Source of the DNA: Streptomyces sp. DH12
Lineage (GTDB): Bacteria > Actinomycetota > Actinomycetes > Streptomycetales > Streptomycetaceae
Assembly: GCF_020873895.1 (NCBI RefSeq)
Contig: NZ_JAHWGT010000004.1
Location: 124,001-188,000 of the forward strand
Direction of reading: 5' to 3'
Length of the DNA: 64,000 nucleotides
The notes beneath the pieces are model-generated. The model saw only the letters and a program-made list of their open reading frames with translations. It did no database searches and had not been told where the DNA came from. Of the stretch, positions 16,246-27,233 are shown in pieces (the first letter of the stretch is position 1; every line of letters begins with the position of its first letter). Made by a program: the position numbers and the translations under genes.

Positions 16246-19182
16246 TCACCTGCCGGGACGGCCGTCTCCCGACCCGCCGGGGCGGCCTCCCCCACCTGTC
16301 TGCGACGGGCCGCCCCCGCCCGTCCCCGCAGGGCCGCCGCCGCCCGTCCCCGCAGGGCCGCCGCCGCCCGTCCCCGCGGGGCCGTCGAGCGCCTCCGCCA
16401 GGACCTCCGCGAGGTGCCGGGCGCGCCGGCCCGCCAGCTGGTGCAGCTGGGTGCGGCAGGAGAAGCCGTCCGCGAGGAGCTCGGTGTCCGGGCCAGCCGC
16501 GCGCACCGCGGGCAGCAGCCGCTCCTCGGCGCAGGCGACGGACACCTCGTAGTGGCCGCGTTCGAAGCCGAAGTTCCCGGCCAGGCCGCAGCAGCCGCCG
16601 CTCAGCTCGCCGGTGAGCCCGGCGCGCTCGCGCAGCCGGCGCTCGGCGGCGTCGCCGAGGACGGCGTGCTGGTGGCAGTGGGTCTGCCCGGCGACGGGCC
16701 GGTCCACGCGGGGCGGGGCCCAGTCGGGGGCGGTGTCCTCCAGTGCCTGGGCGAAGGTGCGGACCGACGAGGCGAGGGTCCGCGCCCGCGGGTCGCCCGG
16801 CAGCAGCTCCGGCAGGTCCGTGCGGAGCGCCGCCGCGCAGCTGGGCTCCAGCACCACCAGGGGAGCCGTGCCGAGGATCGGCTCCACGGTGTCCAGGGTG
16901 CGGCGCATGACCGCGCGGGCCCGGTCGAGGCGGCCCGTCGACACGTACGTGAGGCCGCAGCAGACGCGGCCCGGGGGCAGCGCCACGCGCACGCCGGCCG
17001 CCTCCAGGACGGTGACGGCGGCGCGGCCGGCGGAGGGCGTGAAGTGGTCGGTGAAGGTGTCGGGCCACACGTACGCCCGCGGCGGCCCCGGCGGGAGGTC
17101 GGGCGGCGGCGTGCGGCGGGCGGCCCAGGCGCGGAAGGTCCGGCGGGCCAGCTCGGGCAGGGGCCGCTGCGGCGCGATCCCGCCGAGCCGTCTGGCGACC
17201 GCCGCGAGGGGGCGCACCCGGGCGGCGGCGTTGACCAGCGGCGCGAGGGGCGCGGCCGGGCGCAGCAGGGCGGGCAGGGAGCCCATCGCGTAGTGGGCGG
17301 CGGGCCGCGGCCGCCCGGCGTAGTGGTGGTGCAGGAACTCCGCCTTGTACGTGGCCATGTCGACGCCGACGGGGCAGTCGCTGCGGCAGCCCTTGCAGGA
17401 CAGGCACAGGTCGAGGGCGTCGCGCACCTCGGTCGAGCGCCAGCCGCCGGTGACGACCTCCCCCGCGAGCATCTCGTGCAGGAGCCGGGCCCGGCCGCGC
17501 GTGGAGTGCCGCTCCTCGCCGGTGGCGCGGAACGACGGGCACATCACCGACGGGCCGGCGGCCGGCTCCTCGGTGCGGCAGGCGGCGACGCCCACGCAGC
17601 GGCGCACGGCCGTCCGGAAGTCGCCGCCGTCGTCGGGGTAGCCGAAGGCGACGTCGACGGGGGTGCGCGGCAGGACGTCGAAGCGGAGGTTCTCGTCGAG
17701 GCGGGCGGGGCGGGCGAGGGTGCCGGGGTTCATCCCGCCGTCCGGGTCCCACAGGTCCTTGAACCGGCCGAAGAGGGCGACCAGTTCGTCGCCGTACATC
17801 CGCGGCAGCAGCTCGGCGCGGGCCTGCCCGTCCCCGTGCTCGCCGGAGAGCGAGCCGCCGTGGGCGACGACGAGGTCGGCGAGGTCCTCGGAGAACCGGC
17901 GGTAGCGCCGCACGCCCTCCGGTTCGGCGAGCCGGAAGTCGATGCGGACGTGGACGCAGCCGTCGCCGAAGTGCCCGTAGGGCGTGCCGCGCAGCCCGTG
18001 CGCGGCGAGGAGGGCGCGGAAGTCCCGCAGGTACGCGCCGAGGCGGGCGGGCGGTACGGCGCAGTCCTCCCAGCCGGGCCACGCCTCGGCGCCGTCGGGC
18101 GTGCGGGTCGCGGTGCCGGCGGCGGCCTCGCGGACCCGCCACAGGGCGCGCTGCCCGGCCGGGTCGGTGACGACGGTGCCGTCGAGGGCGTCGGCGGCGC
18201 GCAGCAGGGCGGCCGCGCGGGCGGCGGCCTCGGCGGGGGTGGCCCCGCCGGTCTCGACGAAGAGCCAGGCGGCGCCCCGGGGGAGGCGGGCGCGGGCGGC
18301 CGGGTCGCGCACGAGGTCGTGCGCCATGCCCTCGACGGTGAGCGGGGCCAGCGGCAGCAGGCCGGGCGCGGCCTCGGCGGCGGCGCCCTCGTCGGCGTAC
18401 CCGAGGACGGCGAGGGCCCGGGCGGGCGGCGACTCGACCAGCCGGACGACCGCCTCGGTGAGCACGCCGAGGGTCCCCTCGCCGCCGCAGAAGGCGCGGG
18501 CGACGTGCGTGCCGCGCTCGGGCAGCAGCGCGTCGAGGGCGTAGCCGGAGATGCGGCGCGGCAGGCCGGGCGGGAAGCCGGTGCGGATCAGGGCGAGGTG
18601 GCGGCGGACCAGGTCGGCGGTGCCGTCGGGGGCGCCGCGGCCGTCGGGCCCGAGGCGCAGCGCGGCGCCGCCGTAGGTGCGCACGGCCAGCTCGACGACG
18701 TTGTCGGCGGTGGTGCCCCAGGCGACGGAGTGGGCGCCGCACGCGTTGTTGCCGATCATGCCGCCGAGGGTGCAGCGGCTGTGCGTGGAGGGGTCGGGCC
18801 CGAAGGTCAGCCCGTACGGGGCGGCCGCGCCGCGCAGCCGGTCGAGGACCGCGCCGGGCTGGACGGTCGCCGTGCGGGCCTCCGGGTCGACGGAGAGGAC
18901 GGCGCGCATGTGGCGGGTGAAGTCAAGGACGACGCCGGTCCCCGTGGCCTGCCCCGCGATGGACGTCCCGGCGCCGCGCGGCACCACGGGCGCGCCGTGC
19001 GCCCGGCACACCTCCAGGGCGGCGGCCACGTCGTCCGCGTCGTACGGCGCGACGACGCCGAGGGGGACGCGCCGGTAGTTGGAGGCGTCCATGGTGACCA
19101 GGGCGCGGGCGCCCGGCCGGAAGTCCACGTCCCCGCGGACGGCGGCGCGCAGCGCCCGCTCCAGGTGTGCGTGATCGCCCAT
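16246..19182 (-). CDS. FAD-linked oxidase with Fe-S and cysteine-rich (CCG) domains
   Basis: A 978-residue fusion. Residues about 1-450 form a VAO-type FAD domain (PRGAGTSIAGQATG; GNNACGAHSVAWG) with the oxidase C-terminal cap (FGDGCVHVRID; LSGEHGDGQ). A 4Fe-4S segment follows (LCLSCKGCRSDCPVGVDM), then two CCG domains (GRVCCGLTYVSTG, SGGCCGLAGNFGFE). This layout fits D-lactate or 2-hydroxyglutarate dehydrogenases of the Ydij type, feeding electrons to the respiratory chain. The C-terminal tail is a tandem octapeptide, GPAGTGGG three times plus a variant, mirrored by DNA repeats at about 16287-16382. Confidence 0.85.
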   Translation of the reverse strand: MGDHAHLERALRAAVRGDVDFRPGARALVTMDASNYRRVPLGVVAPYDADDVAAALEVCRAHGAPVVPRGAGTSIAGQATGTGVVLDFTRHMRAVLSVDPEARTATVQPGAVLDRLRGAAAPYGLTFGPDPSTHSRCTLGGMIGNNACGAHSVAWGTTADNVVELAVRTYGGAALRLGPDGRGAPDGTADLVRRHLALIRTGFPPGLPRRISGYALDALLPERGTHVARAFCGGEGTLGVLTEAVVRLVESPPARALAVLGYADEGAAAEAAPGLLPLAPLTVEGMAHDLVRDPAARARLPRGAAWLFVETGGATPAEAAARAAALLRAADALDGTVVTDPAGQRALWRVREAAAGTATRTPDGAEAWPGWEDCAVPPARLGAYLRDFRALLAAHGLRGTPYGHFGDGCVHVRIDFRLAEPEGVRRYRRFSEDLADLVVAHGGSLSGEHGDGQARAELLPRMYGDELVALFGRFKDLWDPDGGMNPGTLARPARLDENLRFDVLPRTPVDVAFGYPDDGGDFRTAVRRCVGVAACRTEEPAAGPSVMCPSFRATGEERHSTRGRARLLHEMLAGEVVTGGWRSTEVRDALDLCLSCKGCRSDCPVGVDMATYKAEFLHHHYAGRPRPAAHYAMGSLPALLRPAAPLAPLVNAAARVRPLAAVARRLGGIAPQRPLPELARRTFRAWAARRTPPPDLPPGPPRAYVWPDTFTDHFTPSAGRAAVTVLEAAGVRVALPPGRVCCGLTYVSTGRLDRARAVMRRTLDTVEPILGTAPLVVLEPSCAAALRTDLPELLPGDPRARTLASSVRTFAQALEDTAPDWAPPRVDRPVAGQTHCHQHAVLGDAAERRLRERAGLTGELSGGCCGLAGNFGFERGHYEVSVACAEERLLPAVRAAGPDTELLADGFSCRTQLHQLAGRRARHLAEVLAEALDGPAGTGGGGPAGTGGGGPAGTGGGGPSQTGGGGRPGGSGDGRPGR
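16287..16382. repeat. 24-bp tandem repeat in the oxidase 3' end
   Basis: Four copies (three nearly identical) of a 24-bp unit encode the Gly-rich octapeptide GPAGTGGG at the C-terminus of the oxidase. The unit is a multiple of three, so copy-number change would keep the frame. Confidence 0.7.
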
Positions 19183-19354
19183 GCCCCCAGCATGCCGCGC
19201 GTCCGCCCGGTCGCTCACGCTCGCGCCCCCTCCGTGTCCCGTCCGCGCCCCACCCGGCTCCCACCCGGGTCCCCGCCCGGGTCCCGCCCCGCCGCCCGCC
19301 CCGCCTCCTCTTCGTGTCTCATCCGACGGACAGGGGCGTCGGGGCGCCGGGTGA

Positions 19355-20491
<1,137 letters not shown>

Positions 20492-20542
20492 CCTTCCCGC
20501 CCCGGGGCCCGCCAGGGCTTCCGGGGCCGGTCACGTCCGTCC

Positions 20543-20587
20543 CAGGGGCCCGGTGCCGCGCGTCGTCCGCGCGGCACCGGGCCCCTG
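20543..20587. terminator. strong terminator after serC
   Basis: A perfect 20-bp stem (20543-20562 with 20568-20587) closes on the loop TCGTC, 51 bases past the serC stop. It should act in both directions. Confidence 0.8.
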
Positions 20588-20759
20588 CGCGTTCCCGGCC
20601 GATTACCGACCTGTGCGGGAGCGTCGCGCGTCCCTACCATCCGTAGCGCACGTCCGGACGGAGCGGGGCACAGCGGCCCGAACCGTTTGAACGTTTGACA
20701 TGTTCATGACCCTGCTCTCGGTCGCCCCCCCCCGTCGGCCGGCGACCGATCGGAGAACC

Positions 20760-21452
20760 ATGTCCGCGAAGCCCTCCAGAAGAGCAGCCAGGGCGCTGGT
20801 GACCGGCGGTGCCACCGTCGCGCTCGCCGGGTCCACGCTGCTGGCCCCCGGTACGTCCACGGCCGCCGCCGGCGGCATCGTCGCCCCGCCCGACAAGATC
20901 GTCATCGAGATCGCGACGGTCAACGGTTCGGGCTGCCCCGCGGGTACGGCCGCCGTCGCCGTCGCCCCCGACAACACCGCCTTCACCGTCACCTACAGCC
21001 AGTACCTCGCGCAGGTCGGCGTCGGCTCCAAGCCCACCGACTTCCGCAAGAACTGCCAGCTCAACCTGGTCGTCCACGTCCCGCACGGCTTCACGTACGC
21101 CGTCGCCAGCGCCGACTACCGCGGCTACGCCCACCTGGAGCGCGGCGCGTCCGCGATCCAGAAGGCGTCGTACTACTTCCAGGGCTCGCCCGACACCGCG
21201 GCGCGCCAGCACCCGTTCAACGGGCCGTACGACAACAACTGGCAGGCCACCGACCAGACCGACTGGGGCCAGCTGGTGTGGGCGCCGTGCGGAGTGAAGC
21301 GGAACTTCAACATCAACACCGAGCTGCGGGTCAACGCCGGCACCTCGGACACCGCGAAGACGAACAGCTTCATCGCCATGGACTCCACCGACGGCGACAT
21401 CAGGACCGTCTACCGCCTCGCCTGGAAGGAGTGCCCGGACCGCCGGGGCTGA
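20760..21452 (+). CDS. secreted DUF4360 family protein
   Basis: A 230-residue exported protein. Residues 1-35 form a Sec signal peptide (basic SAKPSRRAARA, hydrophobic core, ending at about AAA). The mature part is DUF4360-like (KIVIEIATVNGSGCPAGTAAVAVAPD; a central FRKNCQLNLVVHVPHG; WAPCG), with four cysteines likely paired in disulfides. Function is unknown in the family. ATG 20760 has CGGAGA upstream; an ATG at 20700 lies before a run of nine C and lacks a ribosome site. Confidence 0.82.
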   Translation: MSAKPSRRAARALVTGGATVALAGSTLLAPGTSTAAAGGIVAPPDKIVIEIATVNGSGCPAGTAAVAVAPDNTAFTVTYSQYLAQVGVGSKPTDFRKNCQLNLVVHVPHGFTYAVASADYRGYAHLERGASAIQKASYYFQGSPDTAARQHPFNGPYDNNWQATDQTDWGQLVWAPCGVKRNFNINTELRVNAGTSDTAKTNSFIAMDSTDGDIRTVYRLAWKECPDRRG

Positions 21453-21564
21453 GACCGGCGCGGCGCCGCCACGGCGCACCGCCGCCGGCCCCGCCGGGGC
21501 GCCCGGCGGGCCGGCGGCCGGCAGGCGGCGGCCGTGCGGGCCGGCGCCGTACGGGCCGGCGGCC

Positions 21565-21617
21565 GCCGGGTGACCGGTGGTCGCCGGGCCGTGGGCGGTG
21601 GCCGCCGGTCACCCGGC
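21565..21617. terminator. GC-rich inverted repeat between convergent genes
   Basis: CCGGGTGACCGG and CCGGTCACCCGG, extended to 13 bp, flank a 27-base spacer between the convergent DUF4360 and ABC-permease genes. The surrounding gap is about 90% GC and shows no gene. Likely a bidirectional terminator. Confidence 0.5.
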
Positions 21618-21690
21618 CGGCCGCCGCTCCCGTGACCGGTGGGTCCGCGCCCCCTCCGCGGGCCCACCACCCCCGCCCCGGCCCGTCGCC

Positions 21691-22530
21691 TCAGCGGCTC
21701 AGGCCGCGGAACCGGCGTACCGCCAGCGGCAGGCAGACCGCCGTGATGGCGAGCGGCCACACCACGGCCATCAGCAGCGCGTGCTCCTGGATCCAACTCC
21801 CGTCGGACGCGACCTCGTTGCCGAACAGGCCGCGCGCGGCGGACGCCGTCGACGACAGCGGGTTCCAGGCGGCGACGGTCCCCAGCCAGCCGGGCATGGT
21901 CGACGTCGGGACGAAGATGCTGGAGATCATCGTCAGCGGGAACGCGACCGCGAAGAGCGACCCGGCCGCCTCGGGGTTCGGCAGCAGCAATCCGAGCCAG
22001 ACGCCGACCCAGATCAGCGCGAAGCGCAGCAGCAGCAGGAGGCCGAAGCCGCCCGCCGTCGCCGCGACCCCGCCGTCCGCCCGCCAGCCCATCGCCAGCG
22101 CGGTGGCGGCCAGGATGGCCAGCTCGGCGCAGGCGATCAGCAGGTCGGTCACGCCGCGGCCCGTCACCACCGCGGACGGGGCCATGGGCATGGACCGGAA
22201 GCGGTCGGTGACGCCCTTGGAGGCGTCGGTGACGACCGTCGTGGCGGTGTTCATGAAGCCGAAGGCCATGGTGGTCACGAACATGCCCGGCATCAGGTAG
22301 TTCCGGTAGTCGCCGGCCGTGCCGCCGTCCCCGCCGGGCGGCTTCATCGCGCCGCCGAACACATAGCCGTAGAGGAGGACGGAGACGATGGGGAAGCCAA
22401 GCTGCCAGGCGATGTAGACGGGTTTGCGCCGGTAGTGGGTGAGGCTGCGGCGGACGATGTTCCAGGAGTCGACGACCGCCCAGTACGCGCGTCCCCGTCC
22501 GGCGGGGGGAGTCAGGGTCGTGGTGCTCAC
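21691..22530 (-). CDS. ABC-2 type transporter permease (DrrB-like)
   Basis: A 279-residue membrane protein with six predicted membrane segments and the ABC-2 signature near [20 protein letters not shown] and the C-terminal [17 protein letters not shown]. It pairs with the ATPase gene upstream, whose stop it overlaps (GTGA), giving a DrrAB-type exporter of drugs or lipids. The divergent TetR gene is the probable regulator. Confidence 0.88.
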   Translation of the reverse strand: MSTTTLTPPAGRGRAYWAVVDSWNIVRRSLTHYRRKPVYIAWQLGFPIVSVLLYGYVFGGAMKPPGGDGGTAGDYRNYLMPGMFVTTMAFGFMNTATTVVTDASKGVTDRFRSMPMAPSAVVTGRGVTDLLIACAELAILAATALAMGWRADGGVAATAGGFGLLLLLRFALIWVGVWLGLLLPNPEAAGSLFAVAFPLTMISSIFVPTSTMPGWLGTVAAWNPLSSTASAARGLFGNEVASDGSWIQEHALLMAVVWPLAITAVCLPLAVRRFRGLSR

Positions 22531-23633
22531 GCCGCCGCCCCTTCCCGCGGAGCCGGGCGCGCGGCCCCGAGGCCCGTACCGGCGTCCGCACCGCCACCAG
22601 CCGGACCGCCACCGGACCGCCCGCCGTCCCCCGGCGGCCCGCCCCCCGCCGCACGGCCCCCCGCCGCACCGTCCCCCGCCGCCGCCTCGCGGGCGGCGCG
22701 TCCGGTGAGGCGGAGGAACACGTCGTCCAGCGTCGGCCTGCGCAGTCCGATGTCCTCCACGCGCACGGCCTCGTCCCGCAGGGACCTCGCGGCCTCGGTG
22801 AGGGCCTCCACGCGGTCGCGCACCCGGGCGTGGACGCGCCGTTCGGCCTCGTCCACGCGCACCTCGCCCTCGCCGACGCGGGCCACCACGGCGCTGACGC
22901 GCGGCAGGTCGGCCGGATCGGCGGCGACGACCTCGATCACGTCGCCGCCCACCCGGTCCTTCAGCGCCTGCGGCGTGTCGTCGGCGATGGCGCGACCGCG
23001 GTCGATGACCGTGACGCGGGAGGCGAGCCGGTCGGCCTCGTCCAGGTACTGGGTGGTGAGCAGCACGGTCGTGCCGCCCGCCACGAGGTCCCGCACGGCG
23101 TCCCACACCTCGCCGCGGCCGCGCGGGTCGAGGCCGGTGGTCGGCTCGTCGAGGAAGAGGACCCGCGGGGCGAGGACCATCGAGGCCGCCAGATCCAGCC
23201 GGCGCCGCATGCCGCCGCTGTACGTCTCGACGCCCTTGTCCGCCGCCTCCACCAGGTCGAACCGCTCCAGCAGCTCGTCGGCGCGCAGCCGGGCGCGGCG
23301 CCCGCCGAGATGGAACAGGCGCCCGAACATCTCCAGGTTCTGGCGCCCGGTCAGCACCTCGTCGACGGCCGCGTACTGGCCGGTGAGCCCGATCAGGCCG
23401 CGCACCCGGTGGGGGTGGCGGGCCACGTCCACGCCGGCGACCTCGGCGCGCCCGGCGTCGAACCGCCGCAGGGTCGCGAGGACCCGGACGGCGGTGGTCT
23501 TGCCGGCGCCGTTGGGGCCCAGGAGGCCGTGCACCGTGCCGGGCCGCACCAGCAGGTCGAACCCGTCCAGGGCGTCCTTGTCGCCGTACCTCTTCCGCAG
23601 GCCCTCGGCCCGGATCGCGTGGGTGGTGTCCAT
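22527..23633 (-). CDS. ABC transporter ATP-binding protein (DrrA-like)
   Basis: A 368-residue ATPase: Walker [10 protein letters not shown] (residues 39-47), Q-loop [15 protein letters not shown], signature [12 protein letters not shown] and Walker [16 protein letters not shown]. DrrA-type proteins energise antibiotic self-resistance exporters. The last 45 residues are a Gly/Ala-rich tail without known function. ATG at 23633, just below the two operator copies. Confidence 0.93.
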   Translation of the reverse strand: MDTTHAIRAEGLRKRYGDKDALDGFDLLVRPGTVHGLLGPNGAGKTTAVRVLATLRRFDAGRAEVAGVDVARHPHRVRGLIGLTGQYAAVDEVLTGRQNLEMFGRLFHLGGRRARLRADELLERFDLVEAADKGVETYSGGMRRRLDLAASMVLAPRVLFLDEPTTGLDPRGRGEVWDAVRDLVAGGTTVLLTTQYLDEADRLASRVTVIDRGRAIADDTPQALKDRVGGDVIEVVAADPADLPRVSAVVARVGEGEVRVDEAERRVHARVRDRVEALTEAARSLRDEAVRVEDIGLRRPTLDDVFLRLTGRAAREAAAGDGAAGGRAAGGGPPGDGGRSGGGPAGGGADAGTGLGAARPAPREGAAA

Positions 23634-23658
23634 GCGGTCGCCTCCGTGTCCAGAAACT

Positions 23659-23694
23659 GAGTACACCGTACTCGCCGAAGCGTACACCGTACCC
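23659..23694. promoter_or_regulatory. paired TetR-type operators
   Basis: GAGTAC-ACC-GTACTC (23659-23673) is a perfect palindrome; GCGTAC-ACC-GTACCC (23680-23694) is a near copy with its centre 21 bp away, two helical turns. The pair is itself flanked by CCAGAAACTG and CAGTTCTGG, giving an outer dyad. It sits between the divergent ABC exporter and TetR genes. Confidence 0.75.
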
Positions 23695-23735
23695 AGTTCT
23701 GGTGCGCGGGGTTTTCCCGGCCGTACGCTGGCGCC

Positions 23736-24509
23736 ATGACCAGCAAGGGCGGCGACACCACGACCAGCGGCAGCGGCGACATCGTCCGCAGCCTGGAACT
23801 GCTCTGGGGCACGGAGGCGCCCTCGACCCGGGGCCCCCGGCGCGGTCTGACCCTGGAGCGGATCGTCACCGCCGCCGTCGGGCTCGCCGACGCCGAGGGG
23901 CTCGGCGCGGTGTCCATGCGCCGGCTCTCCACCGAGCTGGGCGTCGGCACCATGTCCCTCTACCGGTACGTGCCGGGCAAGGCCGAGCTGCTCGACCTGA
24001 TGCTCGACCGGGTGCAGGGCCTCCCGCCGGACACGGTCGTCACCGAGCAGGCCGACTGGCGCGCCGCCGTCGAGACCCTGGCCCGCGGCTACCTCGACCT
24101 CTACCGGCGCCACCCCTGGCTGCTGAAGGTCAACCAGAGCCGCAGCGTCCTCGGCCCGAGCACGCTGCGCGGGCTGGAGTCGGCGCTGGGCGGGCTGCGC
24201 GGGATGGGGCTGAGCGACCCCGAGACCCTCTCGGTCATCATCGCGGTGCAGAGCTTCGTCGGCGGCATCGCCCGGATGGAGATCGAGGCCGTGGAGGCGG
24301 CGAAGGAGACCGGGGTCAGCGACGAGGAGTTCTGGAAGAGCCAGGAGCCCATCCTGGCGCGCGCCATGGAGAGCGGGCGGTTCCCGCTGATGGCGCAGTT
24401 GTCGGACGACACCTTCTCGGCGGAGTTCGACCACTTCGCGTTCGGCCTGCGGTGCCTCCTGGAGGGCTTCGAGGCGGTCGTCGCCCGCCGGGCGGCCGAC
24501 GCCTCCTGA
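23736..24509 (+). CDS. TetR-family regulator divergent from ABC exporter
   Basis: A 257-residue repressor. A 30-residue flexible N-terminus precedes the helix-turn-helix ([27 protein letters not shown], residues about 65-91), and the C-terminal domain resembles TetR_C proteins that control tetracycline or drug exporters ([29 protein letters not shown]). TACGCT ends six bases before the ATG and no ribosome site is seen, so it is probably leaderless. It very likely represses both itself and the exporter from the paired operators. Confidence 0.88.
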   Translation: MTSKGGDTTTSGSGDIVRSLELLWGTEAPSTRGPRRGLTLERIVTAAVGLADAEGLGAVSMRRLSTELGVGTMSLYRYVPGKAELLDLMLDRVQGLPPDTVVTEQADWRAAVETLARGYLDLYRRHPWLLKVNQSRSVLGPSTLRGLESALGGLRGMGLSDPETLSVIIAVQSFVGGIARMEIEAVEAAKETGVSDEEFWKSQEPILARAMESGRFPLMAQLSDDTFSAEFDHFAFGLRCLLEGFEAVVARRAADAS

Positions 24510-24641
24510 CGCGGCGTCCGCCGGGCGGGCGGCATCCCGATGGCCCACTCGGCGCGCGCCGATGGCCCAGTCGGCGCGCGGCGCGCGGGCGCCTCGCGCA
24601 GCATCGGTGGGGAAGCAGCCGCAGAAAGCAGGAGGCACGCA

Positions 24642-25547
24642 GTGCGTCTCGGACCCCCCTCGTCGACCGCCCTCACGGCGGCCGCCCTCATCCTCCTCGC
24701 GGGCGCCGCCGCCCCCGCCTCCGCCACGACCGCCACCGCGGCGCCCCCCGCGTCCACGACCGCGGCGGCGCCCGCGTCCCCGGCACGGGCCGCCGCGCCC
24801 GCACCCGCCGCCGCCACCCACTGCGTCCCCGCCGCACCGCTGCGCCTCCAGGGCTCGCAGCGCCCGGCGGGCCCGGCCGTCGGCCTGTGCGTCACGGTCA
24901 CCGGCGCGTCCATGACCGTCTCCGCCTCGGCCGACTGCGCCTGCACCACCTCCGGCACGTGGACGGCCCGGCGCGGCGACGCCGACGAGACCTCCGGCAC
25001 GCTCGGCGCCCGCGCGGAGTACGCCGGGCCCGGCACGTACGCGGTCACCGCCACCGTCAGCATCGGCGGCGCCCACCGGGGCGCCTCCCCGGCCACGCCG
25101 CTCACCGGCACCGTCGGCGGCACCTTCGCCCTCGCCTCGGCGCTGCCCGCCCCCACGCACCGCATCGAGGTGACGCCCTCGGCCACGCTGCGCCCCGGTA
25201 CGACCACCACCCTCACGTACAAGGTCACGCAGCTCGCCACCGAAGGGGACGGCAGCGCCCGCCTCGGCATCATCGGTGAGCCCGGCAGCGGCGTCTCGGT
25301 CACCTCGCCGGACGCCCGCTGCGTCAACCCGCTCACCAGCGGCGCCCCCGCCACCCGGCGCAGCCCGCACGCCGTGGACTGCACCTTCACCGACCTCGCG
25401 GTGGGGCGCCCGGCCGCCGTGACGGTCCGCGTCACCGTGCCGTCCGGGACCTGCTCGACGGTGGTGTCCAAGCTCGGCTACTGGACGCCGAAGGGCCAGC
25501 AGGTCTCCGGCGCCATGCTCAACGGCCCCACGGTCAGCTGCCGCTGA
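24642..25547 (+). CDS. secreted protein of unknown function
   Basis: A 301-residue exported protein starting at GTG 24642 with GGAGG six bases upstream. The Sec signal peptide (residues 1-28, ending PASA) is followed by an Ala/Pro/Thr-rich segment to about residue 60, then a beta-rich region with two Ig-like stretches (CVTVTGASMTVSASADCACT; HRIEVTPSATLRPGTTTTLTY) and six or more cysteines. I do not recognise the family. A 20-bp direct repeat (GATGGCCCA-TCGGCGCGCG) at about 24539-24585 precedes it. Confidence 0.65.
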   Translation: MRLGPPSSTALTAAALILLAGAAAPASATTATAAPPASTTAAAPASPARAAAPAPAAATHCVPAAPLRLQGSQRPAGPAVGLCVTVTGASMTVSASADCACTTSGTWTARRGDADETSGTLGARAEYAGPGTYAVTATVSIGGAHRGASPATPLTGTVGGTFALASALPAPTHRIEVTPSATLRPGTTTTLTYKVTQLATEGDGSARLGIIGEPGSGVSVTSPDARCVNPLTSGAPATRRSPHAVDCTFTDLAVGRPAAVTVRVTVPSGTCSTVVSKLGYWTPKGQQVSGAMLNGPTVSCR

Positions 25548-25675
25548 CCCACCCCCGGGCCCCGGACGGCCCACCGGACCACCCCGGACCCGCCCGAGCC
25601 CGCGGGGGGGCCGGCCGCCGACCGACCCACTCGGCGACCGGCCCCGCTGTCACACCCCGCCCGTACACTCGCGCG

Positions 25676-26170
25676 ATGGACCCGATGAGCCCGCCGGAAG
25701 CCGAAAGCCCCGAACCCCTCGGGAGCGCGCAGAGCCCCGAGACCCCCGAGAGCCCGTCGCGCGCCTCGGGCACGTTCACCGTCGCCGCGTTCGAGCCGAC
25801 CTCCCTCACCCCGGACCCCGCCGTGGAGACGGCCCTGCCGGTCTCCGTCGCCACCATGGAGAAGCGCTACGAGGGCGAGGTCAGCGGCCGGTCCGCGACG
25901 CTCTTCACCTCCGCGTACGACCATGGCACCGACACCGGCACGTACCTGGCGATGGAGTCCTTCGAGGGCACCCTCGCGGGTCGCGCCGGCACCTTCAACT
26001 TCGTCCACGCCGCCTCCACGACCGCCGGTTCGGCCCGGCTCGGCGAGTACTTCGCCATCGTCCCCGGCAGCGGCACCGGCGAACTCGCCGGCATCACCGG
26101 CAGCGGCGCCCTGGCCGTCGACGAGGACGGCACGCACCGCGTCCGCTTCGACTACGCGCTGGGCGGCTGA
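25676..26170 (+). CDS. DUF3224 domain protein
   Basis: A 164-residue soluble protein; after a 30-residue Pro/Ser/Glu-rich leader the DUF3224 beta-barrel runs to the end (GTFTVAAFEPT; MEKRYEGEVSGRS; YLAMESFEGTLAGRAGTF; ITGSGALAVDEDGTHRVRFDY). The fold resembles allene oxide cyclase-like barrels; function unknown. TACACT lies six bases before the ATG, suggesting a leaderless transcript. Its last 19 bases overlap the convergent neighbour. Confidence 0.85.
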   Translation: MDPMSPPEAESPEPLGSAQSPETPESPSRASGTFTVAAFEPTSLTPDPAVETALPVSVATMEKRYEGEVSGRSATLFTSAYDHGTDTGTYLAMESFEGTLAGRAGTFNFVHAASTTAGSARLGEYFAIVPGSGTGELAGITGSGALAVDEDGTHRVRFDYALGG

Positions 26171-27174
26171 CCGCCCCGGCCCCGCAGCCGCCGCAGGCTC
26201 AGCAGCAGCGCCGCGCCGAGCACGACCGCGCCCAGCGCCAGCCCCGACCCGCCGCCCTCGCCGTCCGCGCCGTCCGCGCCCGACGGCGAGGCGGCGGACC
26301 CCGAGGGCCGCGGCGTCGGGCCCTGCGCGGGCGCCGCCCCCGTCCCCTCCACCGGCACCCGCACGACCCGGCTGCCCGCGCCCTCCGAGCCGAACAGCAG
26401 CGCCGACCCGTCCAGCGTGTACGTCACCGACTCCGACTGGCCCTGGATCGGCGCCCGCACCCGCTCGTCCGCGCCGAGCCGCCCGTCGCGCCACGCGTAG
26501 CCGCGGGCGCTGAAGTAACTGCGCAGCACCAGCCGGGTGCCGTCCGGGGAGAACGCCCCGTCGGTCACCCACGGCACCTCGCCGATCCGCCGGAAGACGT
26601 TGGCGCCCTTCGCCGACAGCTCCCGCGGCCCTTCGTACAGGCCGCCCCCGTCCTCGTGCTTCGACGCGATGTACACGCGGCCCGTCTTCGGGTGCACCAT
26701 CAGCGCCTCCGCGTCGCGCGGCCCGTCCTCGTACGTCACCGTGTACTGGGTCGCCGTGACCGTCGTGTCGCGCAGCCGCTCCGGCTCGCGGAAGCGGTAG
26801 ATCCACACGTGGCTCCACGAGCCGCCGAGGTTGTCGCCGATGTCGCCGACGTACACGTACCCGTCGGGGCCGACGGACACGGCCTCCATGTCGCGGGGCT
26901 TGCCCACGCCGCGCAGCGTGACCGTCGCGACGGTCTTCCCGGTGCGCCCGTCGACGGCGAAGAGCCGCGGCTCGTCCTGGTCGTTGTGCGTCCAGTGGAC
27001 GCCGGGGTGGGCGCGGCTGGCGGCGAGTCCGCTGGACTCGGTGATGCGCGGGTCCGTGAGGGTGAAGCCGTCGCCGCCGTCGTCCGCGAGGGCGGGCCCG
27101 GCGGCGAGCAGCGGCGCGGTGAGGGCGAGGGCGGCGCCGCCCAGGGTCGTACACAGCGCACGGAGAAGAGCCAT
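26152..27174 (-). CDS. exported beta-propeller-like surface protein
   Basis: A 340-residue protein with a Sec signal peptide (residues 1-29, ending ALA), a WD40/esterase-like propeller (ITESSGLAASRAHPGVHWTHND; AVSVGPDGYVYVGDIGDNLGG; EALMVHPKTGRVYIASK), a Pro/Ser-rich linker near 285-310, and a C-terminal membrane anchor followed by RRLRGRGG. It is probably held outside the membrane. ATG 27174 chosen for the signal peptide; GACACT six bases upstream hints at a leaderless transcript. Confidence 0.72.
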   Translation of the reverse strand: MALLRALCTTLGGAALALTAPLLAAGPALADDGGDGFTLTDPRITESSGLAASRAHPGVHWTHNDQDEPRLFAVDGRTGKTVATVTLRGVGKPRDMEAVSVGPDGYVYVGDIGDNLGGSWSHVWIYRFREPERLRDTTVTATQYTVTYEDGPRDAEALMVHPKTGRVYIASKHEDGGGLYEGPRELSAKGANVFRRIGEVPWVTDGAFSPDGTRLVLRSYFSARGYAWRDGRLGADERVRAPIQGQSESVTYTLDGSALLFGSEGAGSRVVRVPVEGTGAAPAQGPTPRPSGSAASPSGADGADGEGGGSGLALGAVVLGAALLLSLRRLRGRGGQPPSA

Positions 27175-27233
27175 GGCCCCAGTGTCCACGCTCACGTGGC
27201 GTTCCTCCCCCGCGACCGGCCATGATGGCGGCC

